Shown piece by piece: positions 28,856 through 36,311 of a stretch of 47,469 nucleotides of DNA. The notes beneath the pieces are model-generated. The model did not search any database and was not told the DNA's origin. It saw only the letters and a list, made by a program, of their open reading frames with translations. Both the position numbers and the translations under genes were made by a program. The stretch covers positions 1-47,469 of the forward strand of contig MHBI01000048.1 in assembly GCA_001804815.1 (NCBI GenBank), read 5' to 3'. This DNA is from Lentisphaerae bacterium GWF2_50_93. Lineage in GTDB: Bacteria > Verrucomicrobiota > Lentisphaeria > Victivallales > GWF2-50-93. How positions within the stretch are numbered: the first letter of the stretch is position 1; every line of letters starts with the position of its first letter.

Positions 28856-29872
28856 ATGAAAAAGCTGTTGACAGGAATTCTGGCTGCTGGAATGCTGGCA
28901 TGGGCCACTGGGGCGTTTTCAGAGGACGCAAAGAAGGCTGACGTGCCCGGCAAGAAGAAGCTCTCGATTGCGATGGTCGCGAAAAGTTCCACCAATCCCG
29001 TGTTCCTCTCGGCGAGGACGGGAGCTGAAGCGGCCGCAAGGGATCTTTCCGCAAAATACGGGATTGATGTGAAGATTGACTGGCGCACTCCTCCAACTGA
29101 GGACGGACAGGTCCAGGCACAGAGGATAGCACAGGCGGTGAACGAAGGCGCCGACGCGATTCTCCTTTCGTGCTCAGATGCCGGCAAGGTCAATGGAGCC
29201 ATCAACGATGCCGTCGGCAGGGGAGTGCCTGTGATGACATTTGACAGCGACGCGCCGCAGTCGAAGAGGTTTGCGATGTACGGTGTCGACGATGTCAAGG
29301 CCGGAGAACAGCTGATGGCTGAGCTTGCAAAGCAGATCGACGGCAAGGGTAAAGTTGCGATTCTCGCAGGAAACCAGAATGCCCCCAACCTGAAAAAACG
29401 CTGCGAAGGGGTCATAAAGGAGGCGAAGAAATATCCAGGAATCACGATTGTCGGTACATTCAACCATGTTGAGACACCGCAGGATGCTGCTGCTGAAGTG
29501 GTCAGGGTGATGAATGCATATCCCGACATAACCGCGTGGGCGATGGTCGGAGGATGGCCCCTCTTCACAAAGACGCTCCTGGCAGATTTGAATCCCGACA
29601 AGGTGAAGGTTGCCGCCATCGATGCGCTTCCGGCCCAGCTTCCTTATATTGAAAAGGGAATCGCTCCGATCCTCCTTGCCCAGCCCACCTACAACTGGGG
29701 ATATGTTTCGGTCGAGAAGATCGTAGACAGGATGTGCCTGAACAAGGAAGTTCCAGTAATGAACGATATGCAGCTGGTGCCGGTGACCAAGGACAATCTC
29801 GGAACATGGGCGCGCCAGCTCAAGGCGTGGGGAATGGATGTACAGGAGGAATACCTTAAACTGGAAAAATGA
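28856..29872 (+). CDS. Periplasmic sugar-binding protein, system 1
   Basis: 338 residues with a signal peptide (MKKLLTGILAAGMLAWATG, cut near AFSEDA). Peripla_BP_4 (RbsB-like) fold: KLSIAMVAKSSTNPVF at the start, GADAILLSCSD, VPVMTFDSDAP, GKVAILAGNQ and ITAWAMVGGWPLF. It captures a sugar and delivers it to the permease encoded just upstream. The ATG at 28856 has TGGAGG 5 bases before it; an upstream TTG would destroy the signal peptide logic. The gene is separated from its ATPase by a 207 bp MITE-like element, which may weaken co-expression. Confidence 0.93.
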   Translation: MKKLLTGILAAGMLAWATGAFSEDAKKADVPGKKKLSIAMVAKSSTNPVFLSARTGAEAAARDLSAKYGIDVKIDWRTPPTEDGQVQAQRIAQAVNEGADAILLSCSDAGKVNGAINDAVGRGVPVMTFDSDAPQSKRFAMYGVDDVKAGEQLMAELAKQIDGKGKVAILAGNQNAPNLKKRCEGVIKEAKKYPGITIVGTFNHVETPQDAAAEVVRVMNAYPDITAWAMVGGWPLFTKTLLADLNPDKVKVAAIDALPAQLPYIEKGIAPILLAQPTYNWGYVSVEKIVDRMCLNKEVPVMNDMQLVPVTKDNLGTWARQLKAWGMDVQEEYLKLEK

Positions 29873-29875
29873 ATA

Positions 29876-29933
29876 TCGAACATCCAACATTGAACGGCGA
29901 ACGTCGAAATTAGAATAAAGTTTGAAGGAAGTT
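29876..29933. repeat. Short GAAC-rich repeat tract
   Basis: A stretch of alternating GAAC/GAA-spaced units (CGAACATCCAACATTGAACG and a following GCGAACGTCGAAATT) lies between the binding-protein stop and the MITE-like element. Such tracts are scattered in genomes of this group. No coding function; its last bases form the left flanking duplication of the element. Confidence 0.4.
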
Positions 29934-29935
29934 CA

Positions 29936-30142
29936 CTGCCGTCCCATGGATGATTGGATGACTGGATTGATGGATGGTTGGGTATCAAAGACATAAGACC
30001 AAAAACATCCTAGATAAATTATCCGAAATGCCTTTCTAATAATTCTCGTGTATCTCCATGACTTCTGTGTTATCTTGAACTCAAAACCAATCATCCATTC
30101 ATCCAACAATCCATCCATCCGTCATCCTGTGGGATGACTCTG
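29936..30142 (-). mobile_element. MITE-like element, copy A (inverted relative to copy B)
   Basis: This 207 bp stretch is the near-perfect reverse complement of 31676-31881, with only about four single-base differences or gaps seen by eye. Its own ends are imperfect inverted repeats rich in GGATGATTGG-type units. It is flanked by GAAGGAAGTT (29924-29933) and GAAAGAAGTT (30142-30151), a 9-of-10 match that may be a target-site duplication. No transposase is encoded. It sits directly before the ABC ATPase start at 30158, so its insertion defines that gene's upstream region. Confidence 0.75.
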
Positions 30143-30157
30143 AAAGAAGTTTGAAGT

Positions 30158-31645
30158 ATGATCGAATTCCGAGGCATAAGCAAGAGGTTCCCTGGTGTGC
30201 AGGCGCTTAAGGACGTCAGCCTGCACATCAGCAGGGGGACCTGCCATGCCTTGATGGGGGAGAACGGTGCGGGAAAGAGCACTCTCGGAAAAATACTGGC
30301 CGGCATATATTCCGCCGATGACGGGGAAATATTCATTGACGGGAAGAAAGTAGGATTCAGCAGCCCCCGCGACGCGAGGCTCGCAGGAATCGGAATGGTC
30401 TACCAGGAGCTTTCCTTCTGCGAGAACCTTTCCGTCGCAGAAAACCTTGCCCTGGGCGAGACGCCCAGGATGGGGCCTTTTGTGCTGTACCAGATAATGC
30501 ATGACAAGGCTGTCGCCGCCCTGGAAGCCATTGGATGCAAGATGGACGTGTGGGCAAAGGTTTCCGAACTGCCCGTGGGACAGCAGCAGCTGGTGCAGAT
30601 CGCTGGAGCTGTCGCCGGCGGAGCGAAGATAATCATCTTCGATGAGCCGACAAGCAGTCTGTCGCAGGTCGAGGCGGCAAGGCTGATGGATATGATACGC
30701 AGTCTCAAGGCCAACGGCGTCACATGCATTTATGTTTCGCACAGGCTCGAGGAGATTTTCGAGATATGCGACGATGTCACAGTTCTACGTGACGGACAGT
30801 ATATCGGTACAAGGCCGGTCAAGGAAGTCAGCAGGGACGCATTGATACAGATGATGGTCGGCAGGCCTTTCTCCGAATTCTTCCCGGAGCAAAAGCATTC
30901 TAGTGTTTCAAAGGAGGTTCTCAAGGTCGAGAACCTCTCCAGTCCTGGCAAGTTTGATTCCGTGAGCTTTTCGGTGAGGGCTGGTGAGATACTGGGAATG
31001 GCGGGACTGGTCGGTTCGGGCAGGACTGAAATATCCGAGGCCATTTTCGGACTGGACAAGCTTGCCACCGGAGATGTCTGTGTCGAAGGGCGGAAGATCA
31101 ATATCAGGAAACCCTCCGATGCCATGGGACATGGAATCGGCTTGATTCCTGAGGATAGGAAGCGGCATGGACTCGTCCTCGGGATGTCCTCCATGGAGAA
31201 CATATCCATGGCCGTGCTCAGAAGACTGTCGAAATGGGGCTGGATCTCCTCTTCGGAGGAAAAGCAGATGTCGCAGAAGTATTTTGACCGTCTGAGGGTG
31301 AAGGCGCCGACACTTGAGACAACCGCCATATCGCTTTCCGGCGGCAACCAGCAGAAGCTTGTGATCGCCAAATGGATCGCCGCAAACTGCAGGATCCTTC
31401 TTGTTGACGAGCCGACACGAGGTGTGGATGTCGGAGCAAAGACCGAGATATACAATCTGATAGACCGGCTTGCGGACGAGGGCTGCGCCGTACTTCTGAT
31501 TTCAAGTGAGCTGCCCGAACTCCTGAACCTTTCCGACAGGATACTCGTGATGAGGAACGGCAGGATCAACGGCGAGTTCAAAAGGGATGAGGCCGACCAG
31601 GAGAAAATCCTCCGTCTGATGACTGGAACCAGGTACCTGAAATAA
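30158..31645 (+). CDS. Sugar ABC transporter ATPase (RbsA/MglA-type), system 1
   Basis: 495 residues with two ABC domains. Domain 1: Walker A GENGAGKST, signature region LPVGQQQLVQIAGA, Walker B IIIFDEPTSS. Domain 2: degenerate Walker A GLVGSGRTE, signature LSGGNQQKLVIAKW, Walker B ILLVDEPTRGVDVG. This is the normal CUT2 pattern, in which only one site is fully active. It powers the importer made with the products of 27775 and 28856. The gene is bracketed by two oppositely oriented MITE-like elements; the upstream one leaves only a weak ribosome site (GAAGT) before the ATG. Confidence 0.94.
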   Translation: MIEFRGISKRFPGVQALKDVSLHISRGTCHALMGENGAGKSTLGKILAGIYSADDGEIFIDGKKVGFSSPRDARLAGIGMVYQELSFCENLSVAENLALGETPRMGPFVLYQIMHDKAVAALEAIGCKMDVWAKVSELPVGQQQLVQIAGAVAGGAKIIIFDEPTSSLSQVEAARLMDMIRSLKANGVTCIYVSHRLEEIFEICDDVTVLRDGQYIGTRPVKEVSRDALIQMMVGRPFSEFFPEQKHSSVSKEVLKVENLSSPGKFDSVSFSVRAGEILGMAGLVGSGRTEISEAIFGLDKLATGDVCVEGRKINIRKPSDAMGHGIGLIPEDRKRHGLVLGMSSMENISMAVLRRLSKWGWISSSEEKQMSQKYFDRLRVKAPTLETTAISLSGGNQQKLVIAKWIAANCRILLVDEPTRGVDVGAKTEIYNLIDRLADEGCAVLLISSELPELLNLSDRILVMRNGRINGEFKRDEADQEKILRLMTGTRYLK

Positions 31646-31656
31646 CTCTTCGTAAC

Positions 31657-31982
31657 AATAATCTTGAAATATTTTCAGAGTCATCCCACAGGATGACGGA
31701 TGGATGGATTGTTGGATGAATGGATGATTGGGTTGAGTTCAAGATAACACAGAAGTCATGGAGATACACGAGAATTATTAGAAAGGCATTTCGGATAATT
31801 TATCTAGGATGTTTTTGGTCTTATGTCTTCGATACCCAACCATCCATCAATCCAGTCATCCAATCATCCATGGAACGGCAGAGAAATATTTTTGGGAAAA
31901 ACAGTGGAACTTCTAGAGGCAAAAGGGATAGTGAAGATATTTCCGGGCGTGAAGGCGCTGTCGGGAGTTGATTTTTCCGTTT
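31657..31982 (+). repeat. Direct repeat of the ytfR 5' region, left copy, interrupted by MITE copy B
   Basis: 31657-31669 (AATAATCTTGAAA) and 31894-31982 match 36205-36217 and 36223-36311 at the intact ytfR gene. In the ~89 bp block I see a single mismatch (GAAGATATT versus GAAGACATT). The MITE-like element splits this copy just before the coding part. The two copies flank about 4.2 kb. Confidence 0.75.
31676..31881 (+). mobile_element. MITE-like element, copy B, with 10 bp target duplication
   Basis: A 206 bp element, inverted copy of 29936-30142. It is flanked on both sides by the exact 10 bp sequence GAAATATTTT (31666-31675 and 31883-31892), a convincing target-site duplication. The ends are imperfect inverted repeats. 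The interior contains no transposase frame. It inserted into the duplicated ytfR upstream region. Confidence 0.8.
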
Positions 31983-32113
31983 GTTCCGCGTCAGTCCACT
32001 GTCAGAGGGTTCTTCTTCATGAATCCGTCGCCAACGAAAGGTCTGCCGGATACCCGGTAGAAGGAATCGTTCCTGACATGTTTTGGGAGAATATCACTTA
32101 TGCGCATAAATAA
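31894..32113 (+). pseudogene. Truncated ytfR start fused to an unrelated 43-codon tail
   Basis: The first ~29 codons repeat the ytfR N-terminus (GKTVELLEAKGIVK then FPGVKALSGVDFSV) with TTG in place of the ATG. The frame then switches to a tail reading SVHCQRVLLHESVANERS, ending WENITYAHK, with a stop at 32111-32113. No Walker A is present, so it cannot be a working ATPase. The tail is not recognised; its ending loosely resembles the C-termini of beta-helix glycosidases. Confidence 0.65.
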
Positions 32114-32138
32114 TACATATATATAATTAAATAGTCAA

Positions 32139-32157
32139 TTCCAAAGTCTGTTTGGAA
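32139..32157. promoter_or_regulatory. AT-rich inverted repeat, possible operator
   Basis: TTCCAAA (32139-32145) and TTTGGAA (32151-32157) form perfect 7 bp arms with a 5 bp spacer, in an AT-rich stretch about 80 bp upstream of the pseudopilin remnant. It may be a leftover regulatory site for the decayed genes downstream. Confidence 0.3.
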
Positions 32158-32235
32158 AGTATACATTACGCTTATAAAAAAGTTGAATATGTAGCTTCTT
32201 TTGTTTTTATTGGATCACTGAAACGAGGGAGCAGA

Positions 32236-32480
32236 ATGAAAAAAATGAAGAAGATGGATGGGGCATCAGCGGAATGCATCTCTATGGATTCAGCGCTTGA
32301 GATTCGCCACCGCAGTCCGGCTTTCATCCCTCATCGAATTCCTGGTAGTGATTGCGATAATCGCAATTCTAGCCACACTATAACTTTGCATTCACTGATG
32401 GCCATTGCAAATCGGAAGTATTGGTGCGTGGCATGGGAGTGACGATCCGCAGAGACGAAGTGGATTCTACTAACGACTGA
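32236..32480 (+). pseudogene. Pseudopilin remnant with internal deletion
   Basis: A frame reading [20 protein letters not shown] (about 32318-32380, then a stop) is an unmistakable pilin-type N-terminal helix. Shortly after, another frame reads FAFTDGHCKSEV and stops at 32478-32480, matching the C-terminal FVDGH motif of the intact pseudopilins in this window. The ~200-residue middle is missing, and the ATG at 32236 is in a different frame from the helix. It lies just upstream of the GH95 remnant, as intact pseudopilins lie upstream of other glycosidases here. Confidence 0.7.
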
Positions 32481-32574
32481 AAGGGCAAAAAATACATGAA
32501 AAAGGGACTGAGCCATGCAATATAATCTCGGTGTTCAGAGATGGACTGGCAGTGGACAGGAGCGCGATATATTG

Positions 32575-33765
32575 ATGCCAGACTCTCTCAAAATGGTCGG
32601 ATACTCTCTATCCGCCATCCTTTTCCTTGTACTACTATGCATTGACTCGCGATCGGTATTGGCCAATGATGATATCAAATCGGATGCCGCAAGTTCTGTC
32701 CTCTCGTATTCCCGGCCCGCTCGCAGTTGGATGACTGAGGCGCTTCCCATCGGGAACGGCTCCCTCGGTGCCATGCTTTTCGGCCTTACTGAGACAGAAC
32801 GTGTTCAGTTCAACCATGACACGCTTTGGACCGGACATGAGAAGGATACAGGAAGTTATCAGTCGTTCGGAGATGTCTTCATCCGACTTGGGCACGGGAA
32901 CCCATTGGAATACCGTAGAGAGCTGAACATAGACAACGCGTTGGAAGGAGTTCCGGATATCAGGGATCGGAAGCTGCCGTCTGTGTCACTTGTCTTCGAA
33001 GCATGTGATTCGATAACCCTTGTCCTTGCCGCCGGAACCGATTATTTGGCCGATCAATCCAAAGGCTGGAGGGGGAATGATCCCCACACCGAGGTGACCG
33101 CTTGTGTTGACGCAGTTTCATCGGAGAAGCTGTCCGATCTTTGCAGGGCCCATGTAACGGACTACCAGTCGCTTTACCGCCGCTTCAGGCTCGATTTGGG
33201 GAGCTCGGCGAAAAATATCGCCAATAGGGCGACCGATGAACGTCTGCTTTCTTATTCGCGGGAGAATGCAAAAGATCCTGATCTTGAGGAACTGTTGGTC
33301 AACTACGGTCGTTATCTGCTCATCAGTAGTTCGCGTCCCGGCAGCATGCCAGCCAACCTTCAAGGGCTTTGGAACGACTCTAACAGACCCCCATGGCGCT
33401 CTGACTATCACTCCAACATCAATGTCGAAATGAACTATTGGCCCGGCGAACCTACTAACCTTGCCGAATGCCAGAAGCCTTTCTTGGATTACGTGCTCAG
33501 TCAGATACCAGTGTCCCGTGAGCGCACCCGCGAAGAATACAAGCAGACTAAGCGCGGTTGGACAGTCCGGACGGAGAATGGGGTTTTTGGCGGCGGCAGC
33601 TACCTGTGGAATCCTCCCGGCAGTGCCTGGTACGCCCAACACTTCTGGGAGCATTATGCGTTCAGCCAGGACAAGGATTACCTGCGCAATGTGGCCTATC
33701 CTCTGCTCAAGGAACTTTGCGGATTGGAGATATTATATATCCCCAAAAGGAGTCACACTTTTTAA
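32575..33765 (+). pseudogene. GH95 alpha-L-fucosidase/galactosidase remnant, internally deleted and C-terminally truncated
   Basis: An open frame of 396 codons with a signal peptide (SLSAILFLVLLCIDSRSVLA). GH95 proteins are usually about 750-800 residues. The N-terminal domain starts normally (EALPIGNGSLGAMLFG, QFNHDTLWTG, YRRELNID). It then jumps at about residue 119-125 to a segment (DSITLVLAAGTDYL) that normally lies roughly 100 residues later. The (alpha/alpha)6 core includes PANLQGLWND and Asn281/Asn283 in NINVEMNYW, catalytic-site residues of GH95. The sequence ends near YPLLKELCGLE, before the expected general acid Glu (the SPEN-type motif). Activity is therefore not expected. An upstream ATG at 32515 is also in frame. 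Confidence 0.78.
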
Positions 33766-33824
33766 AATCCTATTTAGGACACATTTGGATCAAGATGAAA
33801 GTTAAATGATAAGGATTATTCGAA

Positions 33825-36182
33825 ATGAAAAAAATATTTGCTTCAATGGTTCTCTTGTTCATATCGATTTCTCAGGCATATGGCGAACAGGCATCAATCA
33901 AGATTATTGTTGATCAGCCGGGAATAAGGGTAAGCCCGACGCTCTACGGCATTTTCTTCGAGGAAATAAACCGTGCCGGCGACGGAGGAATCTACGCTGA
34001 AATGCTGGAAAACCGCTCATTCGAGGATTTGAAGGACAATCCTGCATGCTGGACATCTTCAGGAACCGCAAAGATATCTCTCGACAGATCTCAGCCGCTG
34101 AATGATCGCAACCCCACTGCGCTGAAGGTGGAAATGGATGGCCTGGGCACTGCAATCAACAGGGGATTCAAGAACAGAGGCCTCGCCATACGAAAAGATG
34201 CAGAATACGTGTTGTCACTGTATGCCAGGGCTGGAGATAATTTCAAAGGTCCGCTTACTGTCCGGATTGAAGGGGCGGACGGACAGACGATTGCGTCCGG
34301 AAAAACACAGGATCTTGCTGCCGGATGGAACAAGTTCACAGTCGAACTCAAGGCTCAACAGGAAGATCTGGACGCGAAATTGTCAGTTGAAAGCCAGAGT
34401 AAAGGAACTTTCTTCCTCGACATGGTCTCCCTTTTTCCGAAGGAGACATGGAAGGGGCACGGCATGAGGATTGACCTTGCTGAAAAAATCGCCACAATGA
34501 AGCCGGCGTTCGTAAGATTTCCAGGTGGATGTTTCGTTGAGGGAAATAAGCTTTCGGAATCAGTGCGATGGAAGGAAACTATTGGTGATCCTGCGCAACG
34601 CCGCGGGAACTGGTGCATGTGGGGATACCAGACTACGGGAGGCTTCGGAGCTTTTGAGTTCTTCCAGTGGTGCGAGGATCTGGATTCAGAGCCCTTGTAT
34701 GTGATAAACTGCGGTATGTCCCATTCCGGAAATGTTCCCATGGACAAGATGGACGAGTATGTTCAGGACGCCCTCGACCTGATCGAATATGCCCGTGGGC
34801 CGGCTGATAGCAAGTGGGGCTCGCTTCGCGCAAAGGCAGGGCACCCAGCGCCATTCAAGCTGAACTACATTGAGATTGGAAACGAGAACGGTGGGCCGGC
34901 ATACCATGAGCGCTACGCTTTGTTCCACGACGCAATAAAGTCAAAGTATCCCGACATAAAGCTCATCGCCTGCGTTTGGGGAGGAATCCCGAAAAACCGC
35001 AAGCTGGATCTTATCGATGAACATTATTATCTGAATCCAATAGGTTTCATGAGGATGTCAAACCGGTATGACAAGTATGACCGGAATTCTCAACACATAT
35101 ATGTCGGTGAATATGCCGTAACACATGAATGTGGCAAAGGAAACCTGATTGCCGCGCTCGGAGAGGCCGCATATATGACAGGGATGGAGAGGAATGGAGA
35201 TATAGTCGACATGTGTTCATATGCTCCACTTTTTGTAAACCCCGACTGGCAGCGCTGGAACCCAAATGCTATCGTATTCGACAAGTTCCGCAGTTACGGA
35301 ACCCCTTCGTACCATCTGCAGTGCATGTTCTCGAACAATAAGGGAGATGTCAATTTGCCTGTCACGATAGAAATCCTGAAGTCGATGAAACTCCCGACAG
35401 ATATCGGAGTCGGAACATGGCTTACCCAGGCTGAGTTCAAGGACATCAAGGTCGAGAAGGATGGAAAGACAGTCTTTGAAAGCGATTTTTCTGTTCCTAA
35501 TAAAGGATGGAAGGGCCTGAGCGGGAAATGGGAAAACGCGGACGGCGTGCTGAAGCAAACCAGCAACAATAAGAACTGCTGCGCCATCATCGGTGACGGT
35601 TCCTGGGGCGACAAGTACACTCTTATGCTCAACGCGAAGAAGACCGGTGGTTCCGAAGGTTTCCTGATCATGATCCATGCAAAAGGGCTTAGCAACACCA
35701 ACTGGTGGAACCTCGGCGGATGGGGCAATACAAGACATGCCCTCGAAGGTTATGAGGGCAAACCCGGCGTCAATGGTTCCATAGAAATCGGCCGCTGGTA
35801 TAGGATCAAAGTCGAGGTTGATGGCGGAAACGTCAAATGCTATCTCGATGACAAACTCATACAGGAAGGTGAAAAAAAGAACGACAATCCTCTGTTTGCA
35901 GTTGCCGGGAAGAATTCCGACGGAAAGGAAACCATACTCAAGCTTGTCAACACCTCAGATCTTGCGATCGATTCCTCAATCAGCCTTGAAGGTGCCGGAA
36001 AAGTCAAGCCGACTGCCAGGACGTTTGTAATGAACTCCAGATCAGGTGACGATGAAAATACCTTTGATAATCCCGGGAAAATCGTCCCGAAGTCCGGCGT
36101 CCTGGAAAATATTTCCCCGAACTTCAAGTATGCAATACCTCCGTTTTCAGTATCGGTCATCAGGATTGAGAATGAGAAATAG
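33825..36182 (+). CDS. Alpha-L-arabinofuranosidase, GH51, exported, with inserted jelly-roll domain
   Basis: 785 residues with a signal peptide (MKKIFASMVLLFISISQAYG). A CBM4/9-like domain at about 50-210 is followed by the GH51 barrel: FVRFPGGCFVEGN, acid/base Glu354 in IEIGNENGG, nucleophile Glu429 in IYVGEYAVTHE. The C-terminal beta-sandwich is split by a ~150-residue insert at about 540-690 (GWKGLSGKWENADGVLKQTS, SEGFLIMIHAKG, WWNLGGWGN). The insert resembles the N-terminal domain of the GH43 at 22851 and may bind carbohydrate. It should remove arabinofuranose outside the cytoplasm, upstream of the Ytf-type importer encoded next. It is the only clearly intact gene inside the 4.2 kb flanked by ytfR direct repeats. 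Confidence 0.93.
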   Translation: MKKIFASMVLLFISISQAYGEQASIKIIVDQPGIRVSPTLYGIFFEEINRAGDGGIYAEMLENRSFEDLKDNPACWTSSGTAKISLDRSQPLNDRNPTALKVEMDGLGTAINRGFKNRGLAIRKDAEYVLSLYARAGDNFKGPLTVRIEGADGQTIASGKTQDLAAGWNKFTVELKAQQEDLDAKLSVESQSKGTFFLDMVSLFPKETWKGHGMRIDLAEKIATMKPAFVRFPGGCFVEGNKLSESVRWKETIGDPAQRRGNWCMWGYQTTGGFGAFEFFQWCEDLDSEPLYVINCGMSHSGNVPMDKMDEYVQDALDLIEYARGPADSKWGSLRAKAGHPAPFKLNYIEIGNENGGPAYHERYALFHDAIKSKYPDIKLIACVWGGIPKNRKLDLIDEHYYLNPIGFMRMSNRYDKYDRNSQHIYVGEYAVTHECGKGNLIAALGEAAYMTGMERNGDIVDMCSYAPLFVNPDWQRWNPNAIVFDKFRSYGTPSYHLQCMFSNNKGDVNLPVTIEILKSMKLPTDIGVGTWLTQAEFKDIKVEKDGKTVFESDFSVPNKGWKGLSGKWENADGVLKQTSNNKNCCAIIGDGSWGDKYTLMLNAKKTGGSEGFLIMIHAKGLSNTNWWNLGGWGNTRHALEGYEGKPGVNGSIEIGRWYRIKVEVDGGNVKCYLDDKLIQEGEKKNDNPLFAVAGKNSDGKETILKLVNTSDLAIDSSISLEGAGKVKPTARTFVMNSRSGDDENTFDNPGKIVPKSGVLENISPNFKYAIPPFSVSVIRIENEK

Positions 36183-36204
36183 ATAATAAAGGGATCCTAA
36201 ATTT

Positions 36205-36311
36205 AATAATCTTGAAACATATGGGAAAAACAGTGGAACTTCTAGAGGCAAAAGGGATAGTGAAGACATTTCCGGGCGTGAAGGCGCTGTCGGGAGTTGA
36301 TTTTTCCGTTT
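36205..36311 (+). repeat. Direct repeat of the ytfR 5' region, right (intact) copy
   Basis: AATAATCTTGAAA (36205-36217) plus the first ~89 bp of the ytfR coding region (36223-36311) recur at 31657-31669 and 31894-31982. This copy continues into a full ytfR gene. Confidence 0.75.

Noticed and set aside
28489..29619. Minus-strand open frame of 376 codons
   Set aside because: Antisense to the permease and sugar-binding protein genes; Ser/Pro-rich shadow product.
29689..30118. Short minus-strand frames overlapping the MITE-like element
   Set aside because: They arise from the GGATGATTGG-type repeats and show no transposase features.
32139..32157. Terminator after the truncated ytfR fragment
   Set aside because: The AT-rich 7 bp arms and lack of a T-tract make a terminator unlikely; listed only as a possible operator.
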